Source: Hansfordia pulvinata (Eukaryota > Ascomycota > Sordariomycetes > Xylariales). From it: a stretch of 64,000 nt of DNA. Both the position numbers and the translations under genes were made by a program. The stretch lies in assembly GCA_006538405.1 (NCBI GenBank), contig BJKQ01000009.1, forward strand, positions 434,001 through 498,000. Reading direction: 5' to 3'. Positions 16,101 to 27,671 of the stretch are shown piece by piece. Under the pieces are notes generated by a model. The model was not told the DNA's origin. It made no database searches and saw nothing but the letters and a program-made list of their open reading frames with translations. How positions within the stretch are numbered: position 1 is the stretch's first letter; each line of letters begins with the position of its first letter.

Positions 16101-16528
16101 TGATACTGACGACCACATCTCACGAGATACCACTGCCAAGCCCTCCACACCAGCAGACTAGCTGGGCTGGTTAGTGAGGACCCTGGCACTCCACGACGGT
16201 GACCATCCACCCGTGAACCCACCTGTCTACTCGTATGCTTCCCTCTTATGTGCCGGTGCCGCCTACCCGCTCGGAGATCTGACGGAATTCACGTCTTTGC
16301 CTAGCAAGACTCCCGCAAACCGCTCCGGCATCTTTGTGGTGGCGGCATGGATCAGAGCTCAGGCTTTGCTCTGTAGCTCCCCCTCTCCAGCAAAGTGCTG
16401 AGCCAGGCACCACAGCCGATCACAGGTGCCTCGAGCATACCAAACGCGCTTCGAGCGGACGCCTATCTCCTCGTCTTCGAGAGCGAGACCGCCGGAGCCC
16501 ACGAGCCACTTCCTGCCCGAGAGTCGAG
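13136..16528. other. gene-poor 3.4-kb region
   Basis: No open frame here has a believable start, splice pattern or domain. It is notable for a dense set of the octamer TACTCGTA or its complement: 14231, 14365, 14410, 15251, 15386, 15918, 15946 and 16228. The left edge (13136-13440) is the AHA1 promoter and leader, and the right edge the leader of the gene at 16529. Confidence 0.5.
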
Positions 16529-19500
16529 ATGTCCAGCCCCCGCGACGTGTCGGCGCGGCTCCGCCAGACTCTCAACCCGCTGTTGACGACGTCGCTCGGC
16601 AGCCCCCATGGACACGCCTATACCCCCCAGTCTGCCGTGTCCGGCGCGTCGCCGTTCCCGTACTCCGGAGTTCAAACGCCCGCGAGTTCGATACAGCCCT
16701 ACAACCCCCAGGAATGGGTCCCTTCGTCCGCCGCGGGGCCTGACCGACCACACCAGTACAGCTCGAGCGCCTCCATGCAGAGCTCGCAAGGTACGGGACT
16801 TCCGGTGTGCTCGAGGAGAGCAATGAATACTGACGCTGGGCTTGTCAAGGTTCGCCGCTCCCGCCGCCCCCATACTCCCCGCCCCGGAGCCAGAGGCCAG
16901 CGAGCGTGGTGTACGACTCCCCTCCAGCCAACATGTCGGCGGCGCGTGTTCCCGCGAGCAACGTTCACCGGCCTTCCCCCGAGCCCCAAGGCGCCCAGAA
17001 CTTCCCTCCACCTCCCAACTCGGGAGGCCGTGGGCCCTCCAGGGAAAGGCGATTTGGCCTGCCATCCCTGGGTCGTCGGAGGGACAGAGATGCGTCCGAA
17101 GCGACGTCGCCCCCAGAGCCGCACCCGCCGATTTCATTGCCTCGCCCTCAACCCACGCCACCCCGCCCGTCGCCACGCCCCATGGAAATGTCTGCATCAG
17201 AGATGACCGTGCCACCGGCAGCGCGAAGAGCCGCGTCCGCCAGCGCAATAGATATGCCAGCATCCGACCGAGCGCGGTCTGACTCCAGGACCAGGTGGGC
17301 GCCGGGAATGACGGTTCCTCCGCCGCCACCCGGCCCACCTCCAGCACAATCGCACTCGAGATCCCAGAGTCTGAACCGAACTTCAGAGCCCATGGCCTCA
17401 CCACCGACGCGGCGGCCGCCTCCCGAGGGCGTAAGCGCACTGGGGCCTGTCCCCCCGACCCCAGCCAACTGGGAAGATGAAGAGAACCAGAGGCGTGCCC
17501 GGGTAGCGACCTCAAGCAGCCAAACCCCAGACATGCCCATGCCCATCGCAACGCCGACTCCGGATCACCCAGCCCGGGATCACGATGGGAGCGAGAGCCC
17601 TGGCATGAGCCCGTCCCCGGCGCTGAACCGAAACGGAGCGGTCCGGGGCGAGAAGACGCTGCGTGAAAGGCGGACGGAAAGCCGCACGTCTCACAGCCGC
17701 GCCGAGTCAAGCTCCGAGGTCCAGCCTTTATCCGACATTGTCGTGCCTCAGGGCTCCACCCTCAACCGCCGGCTCACGGTGCGCAGGAGCACGCCCCGCA
17801 GTGCTGGCGCGCGCATGCAGCAGGAGACCGCCGGCGAGGGTGCGGATACGAGGCACCTTACTCCTCGTCCCTCCACAGGCTTGAACCCAGAGACCCCGAC
17901 GCCGCCCTTCTCGCCCCGTCCGCCGCAAAAGCCACAGTCGGCCCGCGAGCCCATTGCCAGCCTCATCATCCCGAAGGCTCTGCCCACGCCGCCGCCGCAG
18001 AGCCGCTCTGCTTCCAGCTCCTCACAAGCCCGGCCCGAGCCAGGCAGCGCTGGGGCCCCCATGGCGACGCCGCTCTCTGCTGCCCTGTCAAGCAAGCAAG
18101 CCGTCATCAGCCAGACTGCCGAGCAGTTCAGTGCCGGCAGCATGGAGCGATTCCAGGCCTTTGCGCACAAGGAAGCCGCGGTCAAGTCCGACGCCGAGCG
18201 CGTCAAGCTCTTCGCCGACTTCGTGGTCAACGAGTCGAGGCTGCGGCGCGAACGATACGCGACCGCCATCGGGGCCATGGGATCGGAGATCTTCGACCTG
18301 ACGCGGGACCTGTTCCGCCCGATGAACCCGCCGCGCCGCGACTCCTCGGCTTCGCAGGGCAGCGAGTGGACGCCGCAGACCTCCGAGCTGAGCTCCCAGC
18401 GCAACTCGTTCGGCTCGGCGGCGCTCGACAGGCAGCAGGGCAGCTCGGCGCCCACCTCGGCCAGCCTCGCCAACTCGCCCGGCATGCCCAGCATGCCCCC
18501 TCCGGCCAACCCCAACTGGAGCTCGCAGCAGTACATGCCGTCCCTGTCGCCCATCCTGAGCATGAGCGTCAGCGAGGCGTTCGACTCGAGCTCCCGGGGC
18601 CGCCCGGCCAGCCGCTGGTGGGAGGCGGACTCAAACGGCGAGGGCAACAGGATGGAGCGCTCCAAGCGCGAGTCCAAGTACATGGGCGTGCCGAAGGAGG
18701 CGAGGGAGGCGCTCCAGTGGGGCGACGCGGCGGGCGACGGTGGCGATAACCAGGCGCCGGGCTCGAGCCAGCGGTACTCGGCGGGCGAGTACCCCCGGAG
18801 AAGGTCGGGTGGCACGAGCCGGAGCACTCGGCGACGTCGCAGTCCTTCCACTACCAGCAGCAGCAGCACCACCACCAGCACCCGGGGCACTCGGTGGGCG
18901 CGTCGGCGCCCAACACGCCTGGCCCGGCCGCGCTCGACGTATCGCGGCTGGTGACCCTACCGCCGCCGTACCCGCGGCACCACCCGGCCCTCAACAACAA
19001 CCACCCGGAGCTGTCGTCGATCCGCGCCCAGGTGCGGGCGCTGAGCGACACGGCGGAGCTCCAGGCGCCCAAGGACCAGTTCGCGCAGAGCAGCCAGCAG
19101 ACGCGGGCCGAGGCGAGCGCGGCGGCCAGGGAGCGGCGGCGGGCGGTGCGCGCCAACCTGCAGCAGGAGGTGACGGCGGCCAACATGTCGTACGCCGAGG
19201 CGGCGGCCATCGAGGGCGACCTGGAGGAGTCGGAGAGGGCGCAGGCGCGCGACCTGGACAAGAAGGAGTTTGAGCGCTTCCAGAGCGCCGTCGTCATGCC
19301 CCTCAACGAGCTGCTGACGCTGCGGATCGCCCAGGCCACGTCGCTCCTCGACGAGCTCGAGTCGCGCCTCTTCGTCTCCGGCGCGTCGTCGTCGGCCGGC
19401 GGGCCTGAGGCTGGGGAGGGCGGCCCGGGGAGCAGCAGCAGCGCCAGCGCCGCCGGCGCTTTCAACCCCAACATGCCCCAAGAGGAGGGCGACGAGCAGC

Positions 19501-20450
19501 CCGAGCTCCTCGAGAAGCTGACGCTGCTCAAGTGGATCTTCGAGGCGCGCGAGAACCTGCACCGCGAGATCTACGACGTTCTGTCCGACCGCAACGACCG
19601 CTACAAGGAGATGGTCCTGACCCCGTACCGGGCGGCGGCGGCCGCCGCTGCTTCGTCTGGCCCGGCATCGTCGTCCCCGTCGACGTCCGGGTCACCCGGG
19701 GCCGGAGGCGGCAGCACAGCCGCAAGCGGCAGCGGCCATAGCCACGAGGAGAAGCTGCGGGGCGCGCAGGCCTTCTTCGCCGAGGACGCGCGCAAGCGGG
19801 CGGCGGCGTTCGCGGCGGACGTGCTGCGGCGGACGCGCGAGTTCCGCGACGTCGTCGAGCGCAACGTGGCGCGCGGCGTCGACATGCAGCTCAACGCGTT
19901 CTGGGACATTGCGCCGCCGCTGCGCCGCCTGCTGGACAAGATCCCGGCGGCGGACGGCAGCGGCGGCGGCGGCGGCGGCAACGGCTTCCGCCGCATCCAC
20001 ATCCCGCCGGCCGAGCTCGACGAGACCCCCGCGTACCACGACTACCCGTTGCAGTACCTGTACAGCCTGCTTCTGCACGCCGAGAAGAGCACGTACCAGT
20101 TCATCGAGTCCCAGACCAACCTGCAGTGTCTGCTGCACGAGGTCAAGGAGGCGGTGGCCGGCGCCCGGGCGCGCGCCAGCGAGGCCGAGGCCGCCAGCAA
20201 CGGCGGCGGCGGCGGCGGCGGTGGTGGCGGGGCTAGGCCCGAGGAGCTCAGGGCTGTGGAGGAGGCCCGATGCCGCGAGGCGGCCATGCTCACCGACGAC
20301 CTGAAAGAGAAGGTGCGCGTCGTCCAGGACCAGTGGGACGGGGCGATGGGCGACGCGATGCGCCGCGTCAAGGAGGCCGTGCGCGAGGACCTGCTGTCCA
20401 CCGGCGGCTGGGACGAGAGCCTCGAGGATGGCGGCGTCGGAAACGTTTGA
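16529..20450 (+). CDS. large proline-rich protein with C-terminal helical region, function unknown
   Basis: Exon 1 runs 16529-16790 and exon 2 from 16850; the 59-nt intron has a GTACGG donor and CAAG acceptor, and the phase is kept. The product is about 1287 residues. The first 480 residues are disordered, rich in Pro, Ser and Arg, with a PPPPYSPP site that could bind WW domains. A helical segment follows (around FAHKEAAVKSDAERVKLFADFV), then more low-complexity sequence. The C-terminal half is strongly helical and charged (ELSSIRAQVRALSDTAELQ, the MPLNELLTLRIAQ region, LLEKLTLLKWIFEARE) with poly-Gly and poly-Ala insertions. There is one frame break at the C5 run 18792-18796: the N-terminal frame reads on to a stop at 18954, and the C-terminal frame resumes if one C is added. 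I recognise no named domain. The architecture suggests a cytoplasmic scaffold, but that is inference. Confidence 0.82.
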
Positions 20451-21486
20451 AGCCCCCCCAGAGCATCCTTTGCGGTGCCCGGGCGGTGTTCTGCCGCTGC
20501 CGTGTTCTTTGCATCGAGTCCCATATTGGGTGTTCTCGTCTGTTCTGCGCACCCTTGCCCTAGCTCAGCCCAAACCCGCGATAGATACCCCTAGCTCTGA
20601 ATTGTTCATGTTGCGCGTGAATCAGAAGCGATATACTCAAACTTGCACCTACTCATCGCCTAAAAGATCTTCGTCTCTAAAAACAGTATACGTCATTCCC
20701 CAGATATGCGCAGAAGTGGCAGCTCGACAGGGGTTGGTCCGTGTATGAAGCACTGTATGATTGTGAAGCTGGAGGCCTCAGGGGCAATAAAGTCGATCCT
20801 CGATATGATCTCTTCAGGTCCCTCTTGTGGATTGACAACTCATCAAGATGGAGTTGTCAGATCTATCGTGCGTTCAATCTTCACAGTTTGCCCACACTCA
20901 TTGTCGACTCAGCTGTCTCACCCCACGTCCACAGAGGGCCACTTTTGACTAGGCTGTGCCCTACTCCGACACCCACCGACGAGAACCCCTCGGGTCTACA
21001 GCTAAGCACAGATCACCACTAAGATCAAGACGAACCACACGGCAAAACAGAGGTGGCAAGCAGGCAGAGACAAGATGGAACTGTCCATGGTTCATAGAAA
21101 CATACAAGGGCAGGTTCGAAACCTGATTTACATATTTGGTCGTGTGATTAACATGTTATACATGACTTCCGCCTTGCCAAAACCTCCAGCGATTAAGGCC
21201 GTTGAAGTCGCTTGGACCCGGCTTCGCTCCCAGGCGGCAGGATATTCCGAGCAGGATCAGTCGATTGTTCATTATGTCCAACGAAGCAACCACTATTGAA
21301 TGTCTGACTTCGATATGGCAATGGGCGTGTCGGTTGACGTGCTGGCTTTTGCGAAATTGGCTCGTGTAAAGGGGCTAATGGGTTCAGCCATTCCCTTCGT
21401 GCGGTGGGCATCGTATGGCCGGATGGTCGGCCATTTGGTGATTGGCGTAATTGAGAGAATATGTGCGTTCGGACGGAATCTTTCAA
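20451..21486. other. intergenic, convergent 3' flanks
   Basis: This lies between the 3' ends of the plus-strand proline-rich gene and the minus-strand FMC1 gene. An AATAAA at about 20786 is a possible polyadenylation signal for the former. No supported gene. Confidence 0.5.
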
Positions 21487-21821
21487 TTATTTGGAGCCTT
21501 TGCCGTCCTCTTGGGTGTATTTCAGCGGCATGTTCATGCCAATCCTGCGCGCGCTGAGACGCACGCGCTCCTCGTCGTCCATGTTCATGCCGGGGTTGTA
21601 GCGCTCGATGAGGTCGATGTACTGTCGCTGGGCTCGGAGGTACTGCAGGAGCTGGTCGGCCTGGGCGGGGGAGTGTTCGGGCGAGCCGGCCTTGTCGGGG
21701 AGAAGCTCTGGCGCAGGTGCTGCTGCAGCGGAGATCGAGACTTGGCGGAGGCGGCTCGCGGGGGCAGCTCGCGCAGAAACGAACGGTAGAGGGACCGCAT
21801 GGTCGGCTGAGAGGTGGCCAT
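21487..21821 (-). CDS. FMC1: FMC1-like mitochondrial ATP synthase assembly factor (LYR family)
   Basis: The small protein starts at 21821 with MATSQPTMRSLYRSFLRELPPR, carrying the LYR-type motif (S-L-Y-R) of mitochondrial assembly factors. The C-terminal frame has QADQLLQYLRAQRQYIDLIERYN, then PGMNMDDEERVRLSARRIG, the conserved tail of fungal FMC1 proteins. FMC1 is needed for F1 assembly in the matrix in yeast. The two parts lie in different frames. One extra base at the run of four (21697-21700 plus strand, CCCC on the coding strand) joins them into about 111 residues, the expected length. The gene faces away from the mitochondrial GTPase gene at 22361, with about 540 bp between the ATGs. 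Confidence 0.83.
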
Positions 21822-22360
21822 TTTCCCTGGGTGTGGCGAGGCTGGGCTGGGCTGATGAGATGATGGGAGGGGGAGCTGGTGATAGCTTCAATGTCGCGCT
21901 GATGGTTGAAAGTCGCCGCCGGAGTTTCGTCTTATCGGATTGAAGTGGATGAGGTAAGCAAGCCGATAAGGAATCGGCGGCGCGTCATAGTGCTCAGCGC
22001 GTCGGGCGCTCGAACCACCAAAAAGTAGGGACCCGCTAAGCTGATAGGGCTGGCTATCTGCATCCAGCTGCCATCAATCATCACCGTACTCTTCGTCGCA
22101 TCGACCGCCGCATCTCTTGTCGCCCTCTTTCCCAGCACCCGGTATTCTTGACTCGCTCGCCAATCCGTGGTCTCAAAGTCTCCTGGAGACGTCCCTACGT
22201 TATTCCCGTATCTGGAAACTTTCGATCGTCGACTGAACTATGGATCGTCTCGCGCCGTACGTCGCCGCCCACTGACAACCTACAGTCACTCCTTTCACCT
22301 CCTTGAGTCGCCCGACACTCGGCAGTACGCCCCGGCAGCGCCGCACTGCCCTCCGTGGCA
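21822..22360. promoter_or_regulatory. divergent promoter between FMC1 and the EngB-like GTPase gene
   Basis: The 539 bp separate the start codons of two divergently transcribed genes for mitochondrial proteins. No open frame of note is present. Shared control of the two nuclear-encoded mitochondrial genes is a reasonable inference, but I see no specific factor site I can name. Confidence 0.45.
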
Positions 22361-23793
22361 ATGGCTCCTCGTCAAATCACAGCCTTGTTGGCTGCGCCAG
22401 CCGCCCCCCTTGTTTCACCGCGAGGTAACGCAACTGTAAGATGGCTGTCACTGCCCACGATTCCGCGAGTGTCGACCCGCCTCACACCTACGACCCGGAA
22501 CCATGCCCAGCGCGCCCCGGCTTCGTGTCCGCCGCTCACGATGAACTGCAACTTCTCTACATCGACTGCACGGCCCAGATCACACCAGCCTGCCGTCGCA
22601 GCTCTCTACATCCCCGCAAGAGCCAGCAACGCGGATCCTGTCGCCGTTACGCCAGACGAGTTCTACACGCTCACCCCCGGTACCGACGACTCCCCTGCAC
22701 ACACCCTCGAAACAGCGCGATCTTCGAAGCCTCAGACAAGCAAAGCCTCCCTCGAGTACAGCTTGGAGCGTTTTTTTACCCAGCCGCCTGCCACCTTCCA
22801 CTACGGCAACCAGGACTTCTACCACCTGCGCAAGAACACCCAGATCCCCGAGATCTGCATCCTCGGGCGCTCCAATGTCGGCAAGTCGTCTCTCATCAAC
22901 GCTCTAGCAGGCCGTCACTCGTCTCCAATCGCCCATGTCAGCAAGCATGCCGGGCGCACTCGATCGATAAACGCCTACGGCTTCGGTCCGGCCCCCAGTG
23001 CGGCCCTCCTGGCCCAGAGCCCCGCCCCCACCCCGACTATCACGGCCGCAAGGAAGATACTCCTCGCCATTCATTGTATCTCGTCGACATGCCAGGCTAC
23101 GGTCATGCCTCGCTAGCCGAGTGGGGCCGGAGCATCGAGCTCTACATCACCAAACGTCAGGCCCTGCGCGCCGCCATTGTTCTGATCGACGCAAAAGTCG
23201 GCCCTAAGCCTAACGATCTCGCCGCTCTCGACATCTTGTCTCGCGCCGGCGTGAAAACTGCATTCGTCTTCACCAAAGCCGATCAGCTCTCCAGCGACGA
23301 CCGACTCCGTGCTCACTGCAACACACTCCTCAACACCATTCGCGACGTCGAGTTTATGGCCAAATTTGAGCGACAATGGTCCTGGGAGAGAGACTTGGTT
23401 GTGACTTGCGTCGGTTCCAAGAACAAGACGGCGGCCCATGATACGACCAACGCAGCCCGCCTGGCCATCGCTCGCCTCGCCGGTCTCGTCAATCAACGCC
23501 CGCGATCAAGTACTATTGAGCCGAAGAAGATGGCCGGTAATGCCAAGATTGTGTCTTTCGAGGATCTTGAGTACACGTCTGTGCCTACGCCGACAACAGC
23601 TCAAGGCACCAAACCGGTTCCCACTACAGAGTCCAACTCAGTCAAGGATCCTATGGCCGAGCTGGCCCGGATCCGTGAGCAATACTACGGCAGCGCCTCG
23701 ACCCACACCACGGTAGCTACTCCAAAGTCCGCTTCGCTCCCGGCAGCGGTCGTCAACAGTCTCGTGGCTTTCATTCAAGCAGTCGCGAGATGA
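22361..23793 (+). CDS. MRX8: EngB/YihA-type GTPase, mitochondrial (MRX8-like)
   Basis: The TrmE-Era-EngA-EngB-Septin class GTPase is preceded by an N-terminal extension of about 130 residues rich in Arg, Ser and Pro, a likely mitochondrial presequence. The G1 loop is GRSNVGKSS. The switch region follows (HAGRTRSINAYGFG), then G3 in LVDMPGYG, G4 in FTKAD and G5-like VGSKNK. Bacterial EngB acts in large-subunit ribosome assembly, and yeast MRX8 is the mitochondrial counterpart. I chose the ATG at 22361, which is in frame with the presequence. One base is missing in the GC-rich stretch about 23015-23045: the G1 frame would otherwise stop at 23116, and the G3-G5 frame resumes from there. The frame then ends at 23793, overlapping the next start by four bases, so the true C-terminus may be longer. 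Confidence 0.9.
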
Positions 23794-24458
23794 AGGCAGC
23801 CGCGGGGAAGAGCCAGAAGGTGAAGAAGATGGAGAACGAAAGCTTCGACGCAAGAACCGAGACCAAAACATTTCGAAATCGAGCCAAGAACCCCACGACT
23901 CACGAGACCGAGACATCCATGAACCCAGAGATACGGGCGAATGCGCCAATAGAAAGATTCATTGCATCGCTTAGCACCAGGATCACATCGAGCAACGATT
24001 ACATGCGACGCCTTCAGTTGCGGCAGGAACGCGCGCTCGCTGGCCCGCCCCCAACGACCGGGCGGAGGGGGCGGCAACAGAGCAGAGATGCTCTGGAGAA
24101 ACGGTCCGAGGCCCAGAGAGGCAAAGAATTTGCCGCGGCACAATCGGAGCGCCGGTCACAGCAGAGTCTCCGTTGGCTTCAAGCGAAATACCCCAGCTTA
24201 GTAGCACGCTCGAGAGCTGTATATGAGAGCCGCTTACAAATCCAGCAAGAGGAAAGTGAGCACCAGAGGACAAAGGCAGCCGATCCTGAGGCGCAGGCGA
24301 TACCAGAGGAAAGACAATGGTCGGAACCAGAAGCGCCACGGAACAAACAACCCGGGACCAGATCCCGGCGCGCACGCGGGAGCAGCTCTGGTGGGACTTT
24401 CCAGGATCTCGAAAGACAAGCCTTGAAGGGGGAGATGCCCAAGGACGGCCACCCCTGA
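23790..24458 (+). CDS. basic, helical protein or C-terminal extension of the GTPase
   Basis: This open frame of 222 codons begins at an ATG overlapping the GTPase stop codon (ATGA). It is rich in Lys, Arg, Glu and Gln with long predicted helices (RFIASLSTRITSSNDYMRRL, EKRSEAQRGKEFAAAQSERR) and no known domain. A separate gene starting inside the stop of another is unusual for a fungus. The same frame is open upstream from about 23679, with protein-like sequence (SYSKVRFAPGSGRQQSRGF), and the shift from the GTPase frame again corresponds to one missing base. I therefore think it more likely to be the C-terminal part of one fused reading frame of about 700 codons, but a separate small gene cannot be excluded. 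Confidence 0.45.
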   Translation: MKAAAGKSQKVKKMENESFDARTETKTFRNRAKNPTTHETETSMNPEIRANAPIERFIASLSTRITSSNDYMRRLQLRQERALAGPPPTTGRRGRQQSRDALEKRSEAQRGKEFAAAQSERRSQQSLRWLQAKYPSLVARSRAVYESRLQIQQEESEHQRTKAADPEAQAIPEERQWSEPEAPRNKQPGTRSRRARGSSSGGTFQDLERQALKGEMPKDGHP

Positions 24459-25616
24459 GAATGACCAAGCAGCTTGCCAGGAAACACTGCTCGGACCCCG
24501 CACCCGACTGTGTTCACGATGAGAACGAGGTGTTGCAACGAATGACTCAACCAGTGAAATAGCCATCGCGGTCCCACGATGCAAACCACGATAGCTGCAC
24601 AGTCGAGGGCAAGCAGAAGACTGCAGTTTTGAGTTGAGGATCGAGAACCCCCGGCAGATAGCCATGGTAACCCAATAGCTCGGGTGAGCGAATCGGATGA
24701 TGCCCGTCGGAGGTAGTGGAGGTCACAAGGGATCACTCAAGTCTTGCAGCGGCCCCTCTATGCATGGGCCGCCATGCATAGAGGGGCCCGAAGTTGCAGT
24801 TTGCCGGGCGATGGCAACAAACACAACCCGGACGAAGCGAAGCGTTCCACGCTCATGAGGTCTGCCTGTGGGGCGGCCAACACACCAGATACCCCTCCGC
24901 TCATGCGGGTTGACATATAACACATATGTACAGTACATGTACGAGCGGTTGAATGATTGTCTGGCGTGTCGCGCTTTGCTTCTTTACACCAGTGATTGTG
25001 CAGTTGTGACCGAAATGTAAGAACCAGACAGCACTCCATGGTCAGCCGCGGTGGATGAAGGTCGGATGGGGCAAACACACTGCCAACAGGCTGCGGCTGG
25101 CGCAGCCACAGGGCGGGCCAATCAGCAGACTGCGCGCAGCGCCTGTTGGGAGGCAGCTCGACGCCGAGGCTGATTGATCCACGTCGACAAGCCGACCGCC
25201 CTTTGCGCATCCAACAACCACTACTCGTACAAAGACCAAGTCCTGCACACTGCGCCTTGGTCTCGCTGCTAGTTAGCCGCGCGCCAGGCTGGCTTCGGCG
25301 ACATTGATCAGACCTAGCAGCTCTCGACACCTGCCCAGCTCCCATCAGGCGCCCTCCGATCCGCCGGCTGTGGATGTGCCTTGGCTTGCCCGGCGGATTG
25401 CTGTCAGGCGGGTTATGGCGAGCAGTCGACGGTCAGCAGAGATAAAACCACGATCCAGCCCTCGGGTGTCGAGCAGCCACATGTCGGCAAGACTCACACG
25501 AATACTCCAGAGCAGCCACTGCGCGATTGGCAGAATCAACCCCTCAAAGTCCGATCACAACAGTCACTAAAACGCCGCCGCCGCCCGACGTGACCGCCGC
25601 GCTCTAACCCTGTGTC
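24459..25616. other. intergenic with a strong hairpin
   Basis: No supported gene. It contains the 17-bp perfect hairpin at 24751-24788 and one TACTCGTAC at 25222. The right end is the leader of the HIT-protein gene. Confidence 0.5.
24751..24788. repeat. perfect 17-bp inverted repeat with 4-nt loop
   Basis: The left arm GGCCCCTCTATGCATGG (24751-24767) is the exact reverse complement of 24772-24788, separated by GCCG. It would extrude as a very stable cruciform or RNA hairpin. It does not lie in a recognised gene. Confidence 0.85.
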
Positions 25617-26242
25617 ATGGAGGCAGTACGACGCATTTTGCACTACTTGTGGCACTTGCAGTGGACGGAACGCAAGCAACACATATGCACATTCTGCAAT
25701 CCGAGAACTTCAAGAATATAGTCTACGAGGACAACGAAGTCATAGCCGCCGAGAATCGCACCCGGGCAGGCAGATTCCACTGGCTCATCATGCCCAGACT
25801 GCACGTAGTCCGCGACATCGAGGCGCTGGACCAGAGCCATACCAATCTACGTGAGTCGTCCCAGATCCCGACGCGGCCTTTCTTCACGGCCCCCACTCAC
25901 AGACTCCCGCCGCCAGTTTACCACATGGATGAGGTCAAGAAGCAGCTGCTGAAGGACAACAACTGCGCTGATAACCCCAATGTTCGCGTCCACGCCGGCT
26001 ATCACCGCGGCCGCCGGTCTTTCTCTCTGTTCGGCAAACACATGTTCTTCATCCCGGACATTGTCTCGGTACACCACCTGCACCTCCATGTCATTATCGA
26101 TCCAGACTTCTGGCTCCGGCTCTTCAAGTACCCAAGCTGGCTTGGGTTGATGTGGAAGTCGGATCGCGACGTCTTGGCCAGGATTCTCAGGGAGAAGGAA
26201 AGATGTGGCATTAAGAGGCCCCGCCATGCGATCACGGTGTGA
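25617..26242 (+). CDS. HIT-family nucleotide hydrolase, HINT3-like
   Basis: This histidine-triad protein probably cleaves AMP-linked phosphoramidates or similar nucleotides. The ATG at 25617 leads to a CxxC pair in HICTFCNP, then (after a one-base frame break at about 25703) ENFKNIVYEDNEVIAAENR and HWLIMPRLHVVRDIEAL. The intron is 25851-25916 (GTGAGT donor, CCAG acceptor) and the phase is kept. Exon 2 contains KKQLLKDNN, NVRVHAGYHRG and the catalytic triad SVHHLHLHVI (H-x-H-x-H). With the missing base restored it is 186 residues, close to HINT3 size, and the order (zinc-like CxxC, HIT core, short basic tail) matches. There is no targeting signal, so it is probably cytosolic or nuclear. Confidence 0.88.
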
Positions 26243-27671
26243 TGCCGTCTAAATCCTCATCTGTGACAAACGCCCGTGAGTGTTGGCCCGTCACTACTTT
26301 AGACTCTGGCGGGGCCCCCCTCTCGCAGGCGCTGGCTTTCGGACTCTTCGTCTGCTTCTGCGAAGCAATGCTTGCGAGTCGGGCGAGCACAGGGTCGCCA
26401 CGCAGGGATCACACAGCCGCATTTGCGAGGACAGATTGGGTTGGCAAAGCCACCCTTGGCCGACGATTATGGACGATTCGATTACTCCTTTCGCCACATG
26501 GCCTGAAGAAGTGCCTGTCATCATTTCGGGGCAGCCCACCGGTGGGACGGTCCACTATTTGACATAAGGTGATCATCAAGAGAGGTGTCGCCTGTGCCAG
26601 TGATGCCTGCAGTGCGCGATGGGTGCCCCTGGTAGGCTCTCCGGCGCCTGCCCATGGGGTCTACCATCGCAACATTCTCGCATCTCGCATCTCGCATCTC
26701 ATTAGCGGCATATTACTCATCCATGCGAGAGCTATTCATAGACCCCTGGGCAACCTGGACATTCCATTAATGATAAAGTTCGAGGAATCGGAGACGACGC
26801 TTCCCTTTCCCCCTTCTCGAGGCGACATCAAGCGATTCAATCAGTGAAAGCCCGGGACCGACGCCAAGAGGGAACACTTGCAGGTCACGGTCTGGTCCTC
26901 TCGGCGCCACTTACATCCATAAATGAGGAACTGTGAACCCCGAGTACATTTGGTACCTGGTCTCATCTATTCATGTCCGGTGTACAGTTATGAACCCTCG
27001 CCGTCACAGGATTTCGATAGGGCATCAGGCGATTATCGGCCAGCACCCTTTGCTGCAGACGCCGCCCGGGGGGCCGGTTGGGGCGCAAGCCCGCCACCGG
27101 AAGCAACGAAGCGGCGAAGCGGCGGCGGGCGGCGCCGGGGCTGCAGGGGTCCTCTTGAGCTTCGGACACCACAGAGCCTTGCCTGTCCAGGCGCGGCAGT
27201 ATCCAATCTCTACTCGTACACTAAAACCAGGCCGCGCATCAGGATCGTGGCGACACCCGACGCCGCGGGTAGGGTCAGGCTGACGACTCGCCACTCTCGC
27301 ACTCAGCTTGAAGCAAGATGCCACAGTTCCCTCCCTACCCTGATTCGCCGACCTAAAGTGTTTCCAGGCGCGGGAGGGATGAACTTCATACACGCCCTGC
27401 TGCTGCTTCACGAGCTGCCCTCCTCGCCATCTTGACCACGAGATGTGCTGCCATAGTTTATCATTCTCCGGTCCCCGCTGAAGACCCGCGCGCCCAACTC
27501 CGTGTGAGCACACGGACAAGCCAGCAGGAACATTTCATTCGGCCTGCCAAAGTGCCCTGAGCAGCGATACCGCTCACTAACAGCGACACGCATTGTCCAC
27601 GCGTCTGCCTATCGACCCTGCCCCTCTACAATAAGAAGAGAGAAACGAAACACCAAAAAAAGAAGCACAAG
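26243..27671. other. intergenic
   Basis: No supported gene. It holds three short CATCTCG direct repeats at about 26680-26700 and one TACTCGTAC at 27211. The right end (about 27600-27671), rich in A and pyrimidines, is the leader of the subtilase-like gene. Confidence 0.5.

Noticed and set aside
18780..18960. Programmed -1 frameshifting as an explanation for the split reading frames
   Set aside because: The same kind of break occurs in a dozen unrelated genes, mostly at C/G runs without a consistent slippery heptamer or downstream structure; homopolymer miscalling is simpler.
21985..22060. GGTTCGAG B-box-like sequence on the minus strand
   Set aside because: The required C is absent and no cloverleaf can be drawn; it lies in the divergent promoter region.
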